Assembly (NCBI GenBank): GCA_029558535.1
Contig: JAKQEK010000328.1
Coordinates: 45,526 to 109,525 of the forward strand
From: Bacteroidota bacterium
GTDB taxonomy: Bacteria > Bacteroidota > Bacteroidia > Bacteroidales > ML635J-15
DNA: 64,000 nucleotides
Direction of reading: 5' to 3'
A program made the translations under genes and the position numbers. Shown here piece after piece: positions 45,101 to 53,901 of this stretch. Positions within the stretch are counted from its first letter, which is position 1; each line of letters starts with the position of its first letter. The notes below the pieces were generated by a model. That model was not told the origin of the DNA. It did not search any database and saw only the letters and a list, made by a program, of their open reading frames with translations.

Positions 45101-46686
45101 GAATGGCTGCAGTTGACGTGGTTGCTGGTTGCGTTTATCCTATTTTTTATGAATGGAGCAACGGACAAAATAATCCTCAAATAAATTCTCTTTCTGCAGG
45201 AGTTTATGATATAACTATTACCGATTTTAATTCGTGCGAGGCTCTTGCTTCTATTGAAATTTTTGAACCTGAAGAAATATTCATTACTATTAGCACAACA
45301 GATGCCGATTGTTCTGGTAATACAGGTTCTGCTTCAACAACTACTATAGGTGGTGTTGGAACAATATCGTATTCCTGGAGTTGTACTAGCGCAACTACAT
45401 CGAATGTTTCAGGGCTTATACCCGGTTCTCATACACTAACAGTAACAGATTCTAATAGTTGTGAGTCGGTGGTAAATTTTAACATCTCGACATCCGGAAA
45501 TATTAACATAGCCATTAATCTTGTACAACCTATATTGTGTTTTGGAGAGACAAATGGAATTCTCGAAGCTGCTTGTAGTAGTCCCAATACTCCTTACCAA
45601 TATAATTGGTCAACAGGAAGTAATGCCGCATCTATTAATAATCTTAGCGCCGGGAGTTACAACTTAACATTAACCGATTCGTGGGGTTGCGTTGGAACAT
45701 CTGCAATAACGATAAATGAACCGCAACAAATTTTAATAAATGAAACTATTAATAATATTGTATGCTATGGTCAAACTAATGGAGCTATCCATTTAATTGT
45801 ATCGGGAGGATCCGCTCCATATATTTATGTTTGGCCGAATGGAAGTACATTGCCATTTATTGAAAACTTGGCAGCAGGTAATTATAGTGTTACTGTTACC
45901 GATTTTAATTCTTGTACGATCTCGGAAACATTTAATGTTACTCAATCTGATTATAGCCTTGATGTTAATGCAGAAGTAGTGAGTATAGCTTGTTTTGGAG
46001 AGCAAAATGGGGAGATTCACCTTAGCTCAATTGGAGGAACTCCACCAATTAACTACAGAGTTTCAGGTCTTACATATAATTCCTATGGAGAAGATCATAC
46101 AAATTTAAGACCCGGTAGATATTATATTAGCTCAACAGATTCAAATGGTTGTACTGATACTCTTGAGGTTGTTTTATCTGAACCTTCCCAATTGTCTGCA
46201 AGTGTAATTGAAAATAACCCCTCCTGTTTTGGAAATAACGATGGGTCTATATTCATAATTGCTTCCGGAGGTACTTTCCCATATAATTACTATATTGACG
46301 GAGTTGCTGTTGTTATGGATTCTATAAACAAATATAGGGCGGGTTCTTATAATATCTCAGTTATTGATTCAAATGGTTGCGAAATTAATTTAAGAAATGT
46401 TACTCTACTTGAGAATCATAATGATTGTATTAATATTCCTAATGCTTTTACGCCAAATGGAGACGGCACAAATGATACTTGGATTATTCACAATCTGGAT
46501 ATTTATGATGAAGTACTTGTGCAACTCTATAATCGCTGGGGGCAGCAGTTGTGTGAATCAAGAGATCCTGATTTTGAGTGGGATGGAATGTATAATGGTA
46601 AAAACTTACCGGCAGGGTCATATCTATATATTGTAAATATTTTTAAACATGAACCATACGTTGGCATTGTTACAATTATATATTAA
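39175..46686 (+). CDS. giant SprB-repeat surface protein with T9SS type B sorting domain
   Basis: A 2503-residue protein with a signal peptide (1-28, ending IAFAS). The N-terminal 260 residues match the DUF7948 type found in front of SBBP (beta-propeller) repeats (NTGFVEEKGQ, YSGIDLVFYL), and residues about 260-760 hold SBBP units (GGSGDDDVNGGVEIDGNDNLYIAGTS). Then follow Ig-like units and a lamin-tail-like segment (about 1140-1330). From about 1380 on there are many SprB units of 70-85 residues (LCNGDANGEI, GGTxxYxxxW, ITVTDANGCQ). The final 90 residues (IPNAFTPNGDGTNDTW, YNRWGQQLCES) are the type B sorting domain. Likely a long surface adhesin. It is monocistronic. Confidence 0.88.
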   Translation: MCFFKFRICVCITLCMFFLLLTRIAFASSIEYPKNNTGFVEEKGQNKSFENLRFSMQHNNMFIYFLNDRIVFISHEVENIPNEQSILEQEKGNYNLALKYSAVTTAHRFDLLFLNVNQNVEISGEEIMSHASDYYLSHCPEGILNVSSFKKIRYNNIYSGIDLVFYLDQDVLKYEFELSSGISPNVISFMWEGIEDATISDDGDLNFTVGNFRIEDKAPVSFSGNNEVKTNFVLNENIISFNIGELDNTLPLVIDPGLVWTSSLEYNGYGSWGALKTNSIGEFYVVDWEWNPGLTDLSNYLSSAGSSVTYGTDNTNDEVIISKFSTNGNLLWVCKYGGSGDDDVNGGVEIDGNDNLYIAGTSQKLFSAGSGDFPLQVLTGAFNQAWDGSLSTGTRGYLLKFLPDNTRQWATYLDRGANLEVFDIEYGIGNTIYMCGKSGGSPTYIQAGSIPSGSGYLGNLNGTGTAHSFVLEFNSAGALIWASWLPGIAASTGTGRSSDIAVDKSSGYVYIAGDEMWNFSTPFSTSLITASYTNQGDNDMFYMSFNSSNQPVPAYGNYIGGAGFDKINIGAANGDTELDSNGNLYVCGHTYSANFPTVNPGGCAYFDGIINDGTGITANKASTQDGFLFKINTSGTITYSTFFGGTNYTSMKQLKKDSNDNLWICGHQYPVGEIAAISHVDYYNQTIVGANANIMFSQLRDDEYMEWLSYYGYTAGYSDYFGFDILETGVDTVELYLAGKFTGLTPFGGGYQFTNAATCTGAAKFKNTLSATVPDAITPNTAVDCSISQLTVTGSLPVGAIWVWYTGGCGGTQIGTGTTINIAPVTTTTYYVQAEGACITSECDQITIDPTIPASVSVDFPIICDGESATITAETGFIDYNWSTGESTEAITVSPSITTIYTVTVEDSNGCTAEVSTTITVNPSITPTFASVGPYCSGSAIGALPTTSQNSITGTWSPAIDNTSTTLYTFTPTAGQCASTSTLTITINPVPTAGITNNTGSNNLTCLVTSIDVTATGGGTYSWSGGTTPTTANNNLISPGTYTVTVTNSGCTASADIIITESANEIAIGISTTQLLCNGDCDATATATANGGASPYTFNWSNSASGSTITGLCAGTYNVTVTDANGCTSDGTIPIVTSCFEITDILVNSCGGVDEGLQEMVTLQVGPNPLNTSTLVIDWPNNSWLGVCTDPTFVANVNATITGGGLLIEPVGGVIPAGAEVLIITSTALDVSALDFTNLDHDVYVVFQCAGNTAGHFANTHADPLVFRSLVITFGGACNDSVAYYPNALVNTDGASVAFTAEGLLTLYNNGCVAPILSTNEAVIFSPPVITATASNNSPICEGESLTLTGGNNGYTDYDWSGPLSYNSSTQSPIVSGSVTTNMAGTYSLTVTDANGCTATAQTDVTINEVTATSSLGNDPLCSGDNNGSIDVTIIGGTANYDIDWGSGNTNTSLNSYTITGLLAGTYDITVTDANGCQDIATTILTAPPLLTVSITDQTEQNCSTPGSATVEGVNGTPGYTYTWPLTAGGVMGNTASMLTAGSYSVTIEDANGCSVVQDIIISDIGGLNVSSVVNSEPLCNGDANGEIEVTISGGTASYDIDWGTGNTNTSLNNYTITGLQGGTYNITVTDANGCQDITTSILTDPALLTASITNQTDQNCTTLGSATIEGANGTPNYTYIWPVTAGGVVGNTASGLIAGSYDVTVEDANSCSIIQTVVINSVGGITVTAPLVTNPSCFGLSDGTAEFDILTGTPDFIIDYGSVPITTSSNNYTVNGLSDGNYNITVTDANGCSTQIPVSLSEPAELIVNINVISDVSCNGLSDGIATVTPIGGTPSHNIVWDSISLSGFNQNSLAAGTYSFTVTDLNMCQVLGSFDIDQPDVLSATEIITAPLCAGDNGTVEILPTGGMPPVNIIWQDGFVEFTNSNVPVNTVFSYTLTDANSCTFTNSVLLNAPPPFTVSLTGTDVSCFGLNDGMAAVDVVAGCVYPIFYEWSNGQNNPQINSLSAGVYDITITDFNSCEALASIEIFEPEEIFITISTTDADCSGNTGSASTTTIGGVGTISYSWSCTSATTSNVSGLIPGSHTLTVTDSNSCESVVNFNISTSGNINIAINLVQPILCFGETNGILEAACSSPNTPYQYNWSTGSNAASINNLSAGSYNLTLTDSWGCVGTSAITINEPQQILINETINNIVCYGQTNGAIHLIVSGGSAPYIYVWPNGSTLPFIENLAAGNYSVTVTDFNSCTISETFNVTQSDYSLDVNAEVVSIACFGEQNGEIHLSSIGGTPPINYRVSGLTYNSYGEDHTNLRPGRYYISSTDSNGCTDTLEVVLSEPSQLSASVIENNPSCFGNNDGSIFIIASGGTFPYNYYIDGVAVVMDSINKYRAGSYNISVIDSNGCEINLRNVTLLENHNDCINIPNAFTPNGDGTNDTWIIHNLDIYDEVLVQLYNRWGQQLCESRDPDFEWDGMYNGKNLPAGSYLYIVNIFKHEPYVGIVTIIY

Positions 46687-46731
46687 AAACTCAAAATAAA
46701 TCGGTTTGTTTTATTGCTTATTACATTTATC

Positions 46732-47994
46732 CTATTTTAGGATTCTTATCGCTTTTTCGTTTTCGGGATAAACTGATGGTGTTCCCTCGTAGTCTTTTAC
46801 TTTTCCTTCAATACAAACTTTCTTGTTTAGAAGAAAAACTTCAGGTTCGTAGCTAAAATTAATGACATTCGATTTCCATATTGTTGCAGTAAAAATCTGA
46901 TGGGGAAAGCTTTTGTCCAAGTTAATAAAAATATGTCCTTTTCTTGATTTATGAGTACCTACAACTGTACCACAAATTGTCACATTCTTCGGATAATCAT
47001 AGAATTGCTTTGCTTCAACTGTATTATAACAGTTTTTTGGCATTTCTGCCTTGGTTAACGGAGCCACATCATTCTTTTTTATGCCGGTTCGCCACAAAGA
47101 AATATCCGACTTAGATTCGATTAAAAATTCCTCATCAGGACTTAATTTTGGATAATAATTAATTCCGGTAATCTTTTCAATCGAATCAATAGTCACCACA
47201 TAAGATTCGATGGGGTAATCAAGATTGTTTTGTGAAACCAGAAAAGCTATTCCTTTTTTATTTATTAAATCAACAACAATTTTATAATGATATTCTGGAA
47301 TAGAAACATTGTTCTTACTTCTCACCTGCTTGGGTAAGTCATCTCTTAGTACCGGTGCTGTAACTACAAATAAATCTTGATTTGGGTTATTATATACATA
47401 TTCTCTGACAAAGCTTTCGATGTCTGCCCAAAGTTCACGGTTAAATGCCGGCAATTGAGGTGTCATGTTCGAATAAAAATATGATTCTGACAAAGCTGTT
47501 GCCGACCATCTAAAGTCTGCCGAAGGAGCCAAATGCCCACGATCATATCCAAATCCGTCATATTTGAGAGTCCCGTCTTGTTTCTCTTCAGTAAGAAAGT
47601 AGTCTTCCTCTTCCGAAGATCCGGTTTTTATTAAACTATCTATCCGAAAATCGTTTGTTCTGTTTATACCCCCAGTTACAATATCTCTAGAAACAATATG
47701 GGCTGTCCACTTTGCCATCTCGTGTTCTTCGTCATAAACCAAACAAAATGCAGAATGGCATATCAATTCTTCCCCGTTTTTAAGTTCGGGTAGTCCCTTT
47801 TCTATAAGTTGAGTTTTTAGCTGGTCAAGTTTTATTTTCTCTACAACTGCGAGAATACTGTCCCGGCATCTGTTCAATTTACTAATTTCTGCATTTAATT
47901 TCTCCAACTCCGTTTCGGCATTTTGTGAATATACCGGCAAAGCAAAAAACACAACAAATGTTGCAATTACAAGCAATAAAACTTTAATTCTCAT
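46732..47994 (-). CDS. secreted DNA/RNA non-specific endonuclease with C-terminal OB-like domain
   Basis: A 420-residue protein with a signal peptide (1-23), a short coiled coil (about 27-65), a NUC1-type nuclease domain (about 75-320) with the metal and base site DRGHLAPSADFRW (151-163) and YFYSNMTPQ, and a C-terminal domain (about 335-420, TICGTVVGTHKSRKGHIFINL) that looks like an OB fold. It should cut single- and double-stranded nucleic acid outside the cytoplasm. It is the last gene of the minus-strand unit TonB receptor-DUF5689-DUF5689-nuclease (31 bases after the preceding gene), which suggests nucleic-acid or nucleotide scavenging. Confidence 0.88.
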   Translation of the reverse strand: MRIKVLLLVIATFVVFFALPVYSQNAETELEKLNAEISKLNRCRDSILAVVEKIKLDQLKTQLIEKGLPELKNGEELICHSAFCLVYDEEHEMAKWTAHIVSRDIVTGGINRTNDFRIDSLIKTGSSEEEDYFLTEEKQDGTLKYDGFGYDRGHLAPSADFRWSATALSESYFYSNMTPQLPAFNRELWADIESFVREYVYNNPNQDLFVVTAPVLRDDLPKQVRSKNNVSIPEYHYKIVVDLINKKGIAFLVSQNNLDYPIESYVVTIDSIEKITGINYYPKLSPDEEFLIESKSDISLWRTGIKKNDVAPLTKAEMPKNCYNTVEAKQFYDYPKNVTICGTVVGTHKSRKGHIFINLDKSFPHQIFTATIWKSNVINFSYEPEVFLLNKKVCIEGKVKDYEGTPSVYPENEKAIRILK

Positions 47995-48025
47995 TTTAAA
48001 TCAGGGTAAGTTACCCAAAAACTAA

Positions 48026-49294
48026 TTATTCTTTATATAGCAAGATGTCGTCTAACAAAAATACTCCTTTTTGTCCTGCTTCTGCCTTATATCTAAATGC
48101 AATATATACATTCCCCGAATAAGATGTTAGGTTAACAGCACCTGATTGTGTCCATGATCCGTAACCTGAGGTCGGGGCTGTTCCAAATGTCGCCGGAACT
48201 ATTGTCCAATTGAAATCTTGAGGGTTTGCACTACCATCATAATCAGTAGAAATAACAAGTTCCAAAACAGCATTTTGCAAATTACCTGCGCGAGTTTGAA
48301 ATCTTAAAAAACTATTATTCATTACCTGTTGTGGTAAAATCAAATAGGTTGTGGACTCTGCTCCGGTTCCTTCTATCTTGGCATATTCTGCACCATCACC
48401 ATTATTAAATCCCATCCACTGCAAAACACCTGTAGTAGCAATATTTTGCCATCCTGATAGCGAAACAGCCTGTGCATTAACTACCGAATGAAAGTTCTGA
48501 TAAAGTACGGTATCAACATCTCCGAACCTTCTCTGATTGAAGTTAACCTCATAGGCTGATCTGATTAATAATTGCCAGTCTGCATTATACTTGCTAACTA
48601 CGGCAATCAAATAACCTCTGCCCGAGGGAATTGTACGTTCTGCAAAACTTGCATAACCGCTTGTACGAACAATAATTTCCTGACCATTTTCGTCAACTAA
48701 CATTTTGTTTTGTGTTATGTAGCTAGGTGATCCAACAGCATAGGTTGTTCCTAAATCATCGTCAGAAAACTGAACATTTTCGAGACGAACAACTTTTGCA
48801 AGATACTGACCTGTAAAAATTTGATCTATCGTTACCGTTTCGGGAGGCATATTTCTTAATGTTGCAATTTTAATTATATTTTTGTCCACATCAACTGAGT
48901 CCAATTGCATCATTCCTGCATATTCGCTTAAAATTAAACCCTTAAGATAAACACGCACCGAATCACCTTCATACAATCCACCCGAAGACATCAGGTGCAG
49001 ATTTATTCCTTTTGATCCATCCTGGATATAAGCTGATTTATAAATATTGCCTGATTTATCATCCATTACAACAACGGCAGTAACAGAAAAATCTTCTGTA
49101 AACTTATAACTTTGCTTTCCTAATCCCAAAACACTATCTGTATAGATTTGGTAAATCTGATCGAGATTCAAATATGTACCTTCCGGAATTACATTAATCG
49201 GTGGTTCATCGAATTCATTATGAATACAACTATAAAAAGCAACTAATTGTATTGTTAAAACCGCAAAAACCAATTTATATTTCATTCTTTTCAT
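48026..49294 (-). CDS. DUF5689 lipoprotein with C-terminal jelly-roll domain
   Basis: A 422-residue lipoprotein (Cys 23 in VAFYSCIHN) with a DUF5689 domain (about 38-245: DLDQIYQIY, VVVMDDKSGNIYKSAYIQDGSKGI, TIDQIFTGQY, IVRTSGYASFAE) and a C-terminal domain of the choice-of-anchor J / jelly-roll kind (about 255-422, ending GVFLLDDILLYKE). The DUF5689 half is clearly paralogous to the next protein in the operon (shared VVVMDD.TGNIYK, NGxEIIVRSS). DUF5689 resembles OB-fold nucleic-acid-binding domains and is often found beside nucleases; binding itself is unproven. Confidence 0.82.
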   Translation of the reverse strand: MKRMKYKLVFAVLTIQLVAFYSCIHNEFDEPPINVIPEGTYLNLDQIYQIYTDSVLGLGKQSYKFTEDFSVTAVVVMDDKSGNIYKSAYIQDGSKGINLHLMSSGGLYEGDSVRVYLKGLILSEYAGMMQLDSVDVDKNIIKIATLRNMPPETVTIDQIFTGQYLAKVVRLENVQFSDDDLGTTYAVGSPSYITQNKMLVDENGQEIIVRTSGYASFAERTIPSGRGYLIAVVSKYNADWQLLIRSAYEVNFNQRRFGDVDTVLYQNFHSVVNAQAVSLSGWQNIATTGVLQWMGFNNGDGAEYAKIEGTGAESTTYLILPQQVMNNSFLRFQTRAGNLQNAVLELVISTDYDGSANPQDFNWTIVPATFGTAPTSGYGSWTQSGAVNLTSYSGNVYIAFRYKAEAGQKGVFLLDDILLYKE

Positions 49295-49319
49295 TATATA
49301 ATGTTTTCAAATTTAATAA

Positions 49320-50105
49320 CTATTTTGAACCACAACGAGGACCATCAAGTAAAACCTCATCAGGTGTCCTGACAATCAACTGCCAGACAATGTCTCCGCC
49401 TGTATATTGATATTTAGTAGCAATCCCTGTTATATTACCCATTCCTGACGGAATAGTATCTCCAGCAAAATCCGAATAATCGCTACTCCTTACTATAATT
49501 TCATTGCCATTACAATCTTCCATTGTTCTGTTTTGATTTGATGTTCCCCCTAAGGTAGCATAAGTTTTAACAGTATCGCTTGCGACAAACTGCACTCCCG
49601 TAATAGTTACAAGTTCGCAATCGTAATCACCTGTATAAAGATCTTCAACCGTAACAACAAAAGGCTCAATAGGAACATTTTTTTGCTGCACTACCATACT
49701 TTTACCGAAATCAAGAATATTAGTAAAAATCAATTCCATTTTACCACTGTAATTTTTAATTTCAGCTCCGTTGAGATTTATTCTGATATAATCGCCTTCT
49801 TTTGTGGCGCCAGCAGAACTTAACTTATAAAGATTTATTCCTCCTGTTGAATCCTGCAAATAAGCTTCTTTATAAATATTGCCCGTTGCATCATCCATTA
49901 CAACGGTAGCATAAAGCATGTAGTCGTCAGTAAACACATAACTGTCTCCACTGTCTGCCTGAATCTGATACAGGTCTTTTATCTCCAATACTTTACTGGG
50001 ATCAACAACTTTTATCGGTGGAGAGTCGAGTTCCTTATCACAAGCAATAAAAAATAGCATTACTGTAATAAAAGCTGATAATATTAGTATTCTTTTTCTG
50101 TCCAT
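49320..50105 (-). CDS. DUF5689 lipoprotein
   Basis: A 261-residue lipoprotein (lipobox Cys 22 in FFIACDKEL) containing one DUF5689 domain (about 35-255), with VVMDDATGNIYKEAYLQDSTGGI, TVEDLYTGDYDCELVTITGVQF and GNEIIVRSSDYSDFAG-type motifs. It lies 25 bases before the longer DUF5689 gene and 11 bases after the TonB receptor gene. As a surface lipoprotein encoded with a receptor it could play the substrate-capturing role that SusD has in glycan systems. That is an inference from gene order. Confidence 0.82.
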   Translation of the reverse strand: MDRKRILILSAFITVMLFFIACDKELDSPPIKVVDPSKVLEIKDLYQIQADSGDSYVFTDDYMLYATVVMDDATGNIYKEAYLQDSTGGINLYKLSSAGATKEGDYIRINLNGAEIKNYSGKMELIFTNILDFGKSMVVQQKNVPIEPFVVTVEDLYTGDYDCELVTITGVQFVASDTVKTYATLGGTSNQNRTMEDCNGNEIIVRSSDYSDFAGDTIPSGMGNITGIATKYQYTGGDIVWQLIVRTPDEVLLDGPRCGSK

Positions 50106-50116
50106 TTTCTTAATTT

Positions 50117-52621
50117 TTAAAATCTGAAATATACATTTAAGAAATAAGATCTGCCGTACATGTAATAATACTTGTTCGGGAACTTATCTATATCTGTTTT
50201 GTCAAATCTGAATTGCTCAAAACCGTTGGTAATTAAATTCGTATTATTTAAAATATTATTTACACTAAGAGTAAATCCAACATTATACTTACTTTTTACT
50301 CTCCATGATTTTCCACCCCAAATATCAAAAGTATAACCCGGGTCAAGCTTTTCCTGTTCGAGAATAAAATCAATTTGCGGATCATCCGTAACATAAATAT
50401 CGAGTGCTTCGGCAGTACGACGTTCCGGATTAATTGTAACATAACTTTCTCCAAAATAATTAGCATTTACACCCACAAACCAATATTTAGGTGCACTGTA
50501 TTTACCGCCTACCGAAGCTGCAAATTCTGGCATTCCTCCCAAATGATAATTTGTAATATAAACTGTTCTGTTTTCAGCCAATACTTCGGAGCTGTTATCC
50601 TGAGCTATTGTAACATTAGGTCTGCTATTGTACAAATATTTGCCATAGCCGGTTGCTGCAGTCATTGTTATGGTTGATGTTAACTTAGCTTCAATGCCCA
50701 ATTCTCCGCCATAATGAAGTTTGTCAACATCTGTCATTATATAATTTACAAAAGTCCTTAACTCATCATGATAAAAACTGTTGTTCTCTATCCCATTGTT
50801 AAACTCTGTATAAAACCCTGTAATTTTTGCCTGAAACTTCGGAGCTCTATAATGATAGCTTAAATCTCCCGACATTATTTGCTCACTGACAAGATTACCA
50901 ACGACATGATCTCTGGTTCTGGGTGAAATATAAGCATCTCTGAAATAAGGTGCTCTGGTCATATAAGCAAGATTAAGTAAAACGAAATTACGTCCGGTAA
51001 TTTTATAAACGACTCCGGTTTTTGCGGCATAATTATAAAACTTTTTCTTAAAGGACTGGCCTTTCGAATTTAACGGAAATTTACCGTTTTGCATATTACC
51101 TGTACGCCAAAATTCTGTATAAGATAAATCTACTGCCCCAAAGAAATCAAGCTTTGCAAGTTTATATTCCACTTGCCCGAAAACATCTGCTTTATTTATA
51201 TTTGAAATATAATCATATCCAAATATTTCTCCTTGATAAACAACTCTATCCGGAGTTTCAAGATCGTTCTGAATAATATACTCGTCATCAAAATCTCTTT
51301 CGGCAAATTGGTCAATATCAAGCCACCAATCCGAGCCTAACAAATCGCTGACAGTTTTGTAATTATGTGTTTTACTTGACATATAGGTTAATCCGCCTAC
51401 AAATTTGGATTTTTCGTTTAGCTCTTTGGTAAATAATGAAGAGAAGTCAAAACGATTAAGATCATTTCTTCTTTCCTCAATCATAAATTTTGCTCTGTTT
51501 CCGGTAATATTATTACCAATTATTCCGCTTTCGTCAACAACGGTATATAAATTTTTGCGATTTGCATCATAAAATGCATCAAAATTTAATTGTCTATATG
51601 TTTCGTCATTTTCCCACTTATCGGTAAGGTAATCAAACATATATTCTCCCTCTTCGTAATAGCTTGGAAATTTCCTGTAATAATCCGGTCTTGGGTCTGC
51701 TGCATCGTACCAGTTAAGAGCAGTTGTTCCTCCACGACCAAACATATACGACATAGAAGTAATTAATTTCATACTTTGATCAATCTGCCAATAATGCGAT
51801 AAAATCCCTCTTGGTTGATGATACGTTCCAACTCTTGCATTTCTTATAACACCGTTCTGGAAACCCCAATTTGAATTGTAATAATGATCCCCTGACAATT
51901 CGTAAGCTTCCAGAGTGGCAACCCCTGATCTTCCGCTTCTGGTTGGTGCACCATAAACAGTTAAATTAAGACTGTGTTTTTCGTTGATTTTCTTCTCTGC
52001 TGCCAAAAAGTAAGCATAGCCCTCATAAAAAGTACCGGGAACATAGCCCTGTTGTGCCCACCTGGATGACGCAGAGAACACAAATGCCCAACCCTTATCA
52101 TTCATGCCGGTTGCATGAGTAACCATTACACGATTATTGTAATTTTTATTTGCCAAAGCATACGAAATACTTGAACCGGGACGATATTCGGAAGCTCTTG
52201 TGATAATATTTGTAACTCCGCCCAATCCGCTAAAAGTATAATCAGAAAAAGAAAGGCCGGAGCTGTTTACCTTGTTTCTTGTTGCATCGTTTAGTCCGCC
52301 CCAGTTGCTAAAATAAGCTCGACCTGTTTCGGCATCATTAACATAAATCCCATTCATTAAAACAGTTGAGTTCTGATTATCGTAACCCCTGATTCTGAAT
52401 CGAGCCTGCCCAAATGTGTATCCTGCTGTATTTGTAAAAATATCCTGTGAAGACTGCAATAATCCGGAAATATCCTGAGATTGATTATCTCCATCCAATT
52501 CAGTATCGGTTAATGTAATAACCGGTATAACTGGATTTCCAACAGTTACAGTGTCTTTTTCCTGAGCCATGGCACTCAACGAAAAAATTGTGACAATTAA
52601 AATAATTATACTTCTTTTCAT
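50117..52621 (-). CDS. TonB-dependent receptor of the nuclease/DUF5689 operon
   Basis: An 834-residue outer-membrane receptor. It has a signal peptide (1-19, ending AMAQ) and goes almost directly into the plug (about 35-145: ISGLLQSSQDIF, RIRGYDNQNSTVLMNGI, GGVTNIITRAS) without the carboxypeptidase-regulatory-like domain that the receptor at 3.2 kb has. The barrel ends in SYFLNVYFRF with a terminal Phe. It is the first gene of an operon with two DUF5689 lipoproteins and a secreted nuclease. The promoter element TAACTTTG on the minus strand is at 52641-52648, 20 bases before the start. The substrate is not known; nucleic-acid fragments are an inference from the neighbours. Confidence 0.9.
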   Translation of the reverse strand: MKRSIIILIVTIFSLSAMAQEKDTVTVGNPVIPVITLTDTELDGDNQSQDISGLLQSSQDIFTNTAGYTFGQARFRIRGYDNQNSTVLMNGIYVNDAETGRAYFSNWGGLNDATRNKVNSSGLSFSDYTFSGLGGVTNIITRASEYRPGSSISYALANKNYNNRVMVTHATGMNDKGWAFVFSASSRWAQQGYVPGTFYEGYAYFLAAEKKINEKHSLNLTVYGAPTRSGRSGVATLEAYELSGDHYYNSNWGFQNGVIRNARVGTYHQPRGILSHYWQIDQSMKLITSMSYMFGRGGTTALNWYDAADPRPDYYRKFPSYYEEGEYMFDYLTDKWENDETYRQLNFDAFYDANRKNLYTVVDESGIIGNNITGNRAKFMIEERRNDLNRFDFSSLFTKELNEKSKFVGGLTYMSSKTHNYKTVSDLLGSDWWLDIDQFAERDFDDEYIIQNDLETPDRVVYQGEIFGYDYISNINKADVFGQVEYKLAKLDFFGAVDLSYTEFWRTGNMQNGKFPLNSKGQSFKKKFYNYAAKTGVVYKITGRNFVLLNLAYMTRAPYFRDAYISPRTRDHVVGNLVSEQIMSGDLSYHYRAPKFQAKITGFYTEFNNGIENNSFYHDELRTFVNYIMTDVDKLHYGGELGIEAKLTSTITMTAATGYGKYLYNSRPNVTIAQDNSSEVLAENRTVYITNYHLGGMPEFAASVGGKYSAPKYWFVGVNANYFGESYVTINPERRTAEALDIYVTDDPQIDFILEQEKLDPGYTFDIWGGKSWRVKSKYNVGFTLSVNNILNNTNLITNGFEQFRFDKTDIDKFPNKYYYMYGRSYFLNVYFRF

Positions 52622-52746
52622 CCTATATTTTTTAATAATACAAAGTTAATTTTAATTTGTGCAATATATTTATTTTCTTCTTTAAGTTTTGTATATTTCA
52701 CGAATATTATTTTAACTGAATGAATTACAATACAAAATGTATAAAT

Positions 52747-53901
52747 ATGAATAACTTTAATTTTCAAACAGCTCCACATATTGTTTTTGGTAACAAAAGT
52801 TTAAATATTCTTACCGAAGAATTAATTAAACTCAATAGATTTTCTGCCTTCTTTATCAGCGATCCTTATATTGCAAAAACGGAATTATTCAGTAATATCT
52901 TAACCAACCTTACCTCGAAAAAGATTAAAACAAATATTTACTCAAACATTAAATCAGATCCCGATTTTGAGAATGTTGATGAGGCAAGAGATAAAATTAT
53001 TAAAGCAAATCCTGATATAATAATTGGCATTGGCGGAGGTTCAACAATGGATATTGCAAAACTCACAGCCATAACCGCTAAAACAGGCGAAAATGCCCGG
53101 GATGTTGCAAAAACCGGAATAATTAGTAAAAATAAGTTGCCATTAATTTTAATCCCCACTACCTCCGGAACCGGCTCTGAAGTTACACATATAAGTATTT
53201 TCAGCGACAACGAGGACATGGTTAAAACAGGAATAGTCCATCCAAATTTATATGCCGATATGGCAATACTTGACCCCGAAATAACGCTTGAATTACCACA
53301 GACGATAACGGCTTATGGTGGTATAGATGCTCTCATACATGCATTGGAATCACTTACTTCAAAAAGTGCAACACGGTTTTCGGAATTGTTGGCTGAAGAG
53401 GCTTTAAAAATTATTTATGACAACATTCTTACTGCCTTTGATAACGGAAAAGATATCGAAGCACGCAGCAATATGCTTTATGGAAGTATGCTGGCAGGAA
53501 TGGCTTTTGCCAACAGTAGCGTTGCCGCAATTCATGCTTTTGCTTATCCTATCGGGGCAAAATTTCATATCCCTCACGGTTTGGCAAATTCTATAATGCT
53601 TATGCCAGTGCTAAAATTTAATTTGGAAAAAGGTCTTGGAAAATACTCTATTGTTGCAAGGGCTTTAGGGATTGAAATAAAAGGCAAAACTGAACATGAA
53701 ATTACAAATCAACTTATCAACAAACTAGATTTACTCGTTGACCATCTGGAAATAAACCGTAAACTAAAAAACTACGGAGTAAGGCAAACTGATATTCCTG
53801 ATTTGGCGAAATCTGTTATTAAAATCACAAGGTTACTCTCCAATAATCCGCGGGAAATAAATATTAACGATGCTGAAAGCTTATATACGGAAGCTTTATA
53901 G
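52747..53901 (+). CDS. iron-containing alcohol dehydrogenase
   Basis: A 384-residue group III dehydrogenase. I chose the ATG at 52747 (MNNFNFQTAPHIVFG), since the extra nine residues from 52720 are not typical. The NAD(P) loop is GIGGGSTMDIAK, followed by PTTSGTGSEVT; the metal is held by Asp in GGIDALIHALE and by His in AAIHAFAYPIGAKFHIPHG. It interconverts an alcohol and an aldehyde with NAD(P)H; which substrate cannot be told. Its stop overlaps the convergent deacetylase gene by six bases. Confidence 0.9.
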   Translation: MNNFNFQTAPHIVFGNKSLNILTEELIKLNRFSAFFISDPYIAKTELFSNILTNLTSKKIKTNIYSNIKSDPDFENVDEARDKIIKANPDIIIGIGGGSTMDIAKLTAITAKTGENARDVAKTGIISKNKLPLILIPTTSGTGSEVTHISIFSDNEDMVKTGIVHPNLYADMAILDPEITLELPQTITAYGGIDALIHALESLTSKSATRFSELLAEEALKIIYDNILTAFDNGKDIEARSNMLYGSMLAGMAFANSSVAAIHAFAYPIGAKFHIPHGLANSIMLMPVLKFNLEKGLGKYSIVARALGIEIKGKTEHEITNQLINKLDLLVDHLEINRKLKNYGVRQTDIPDLAKSVIKITRLLSNNPREININDAESLYTEAL

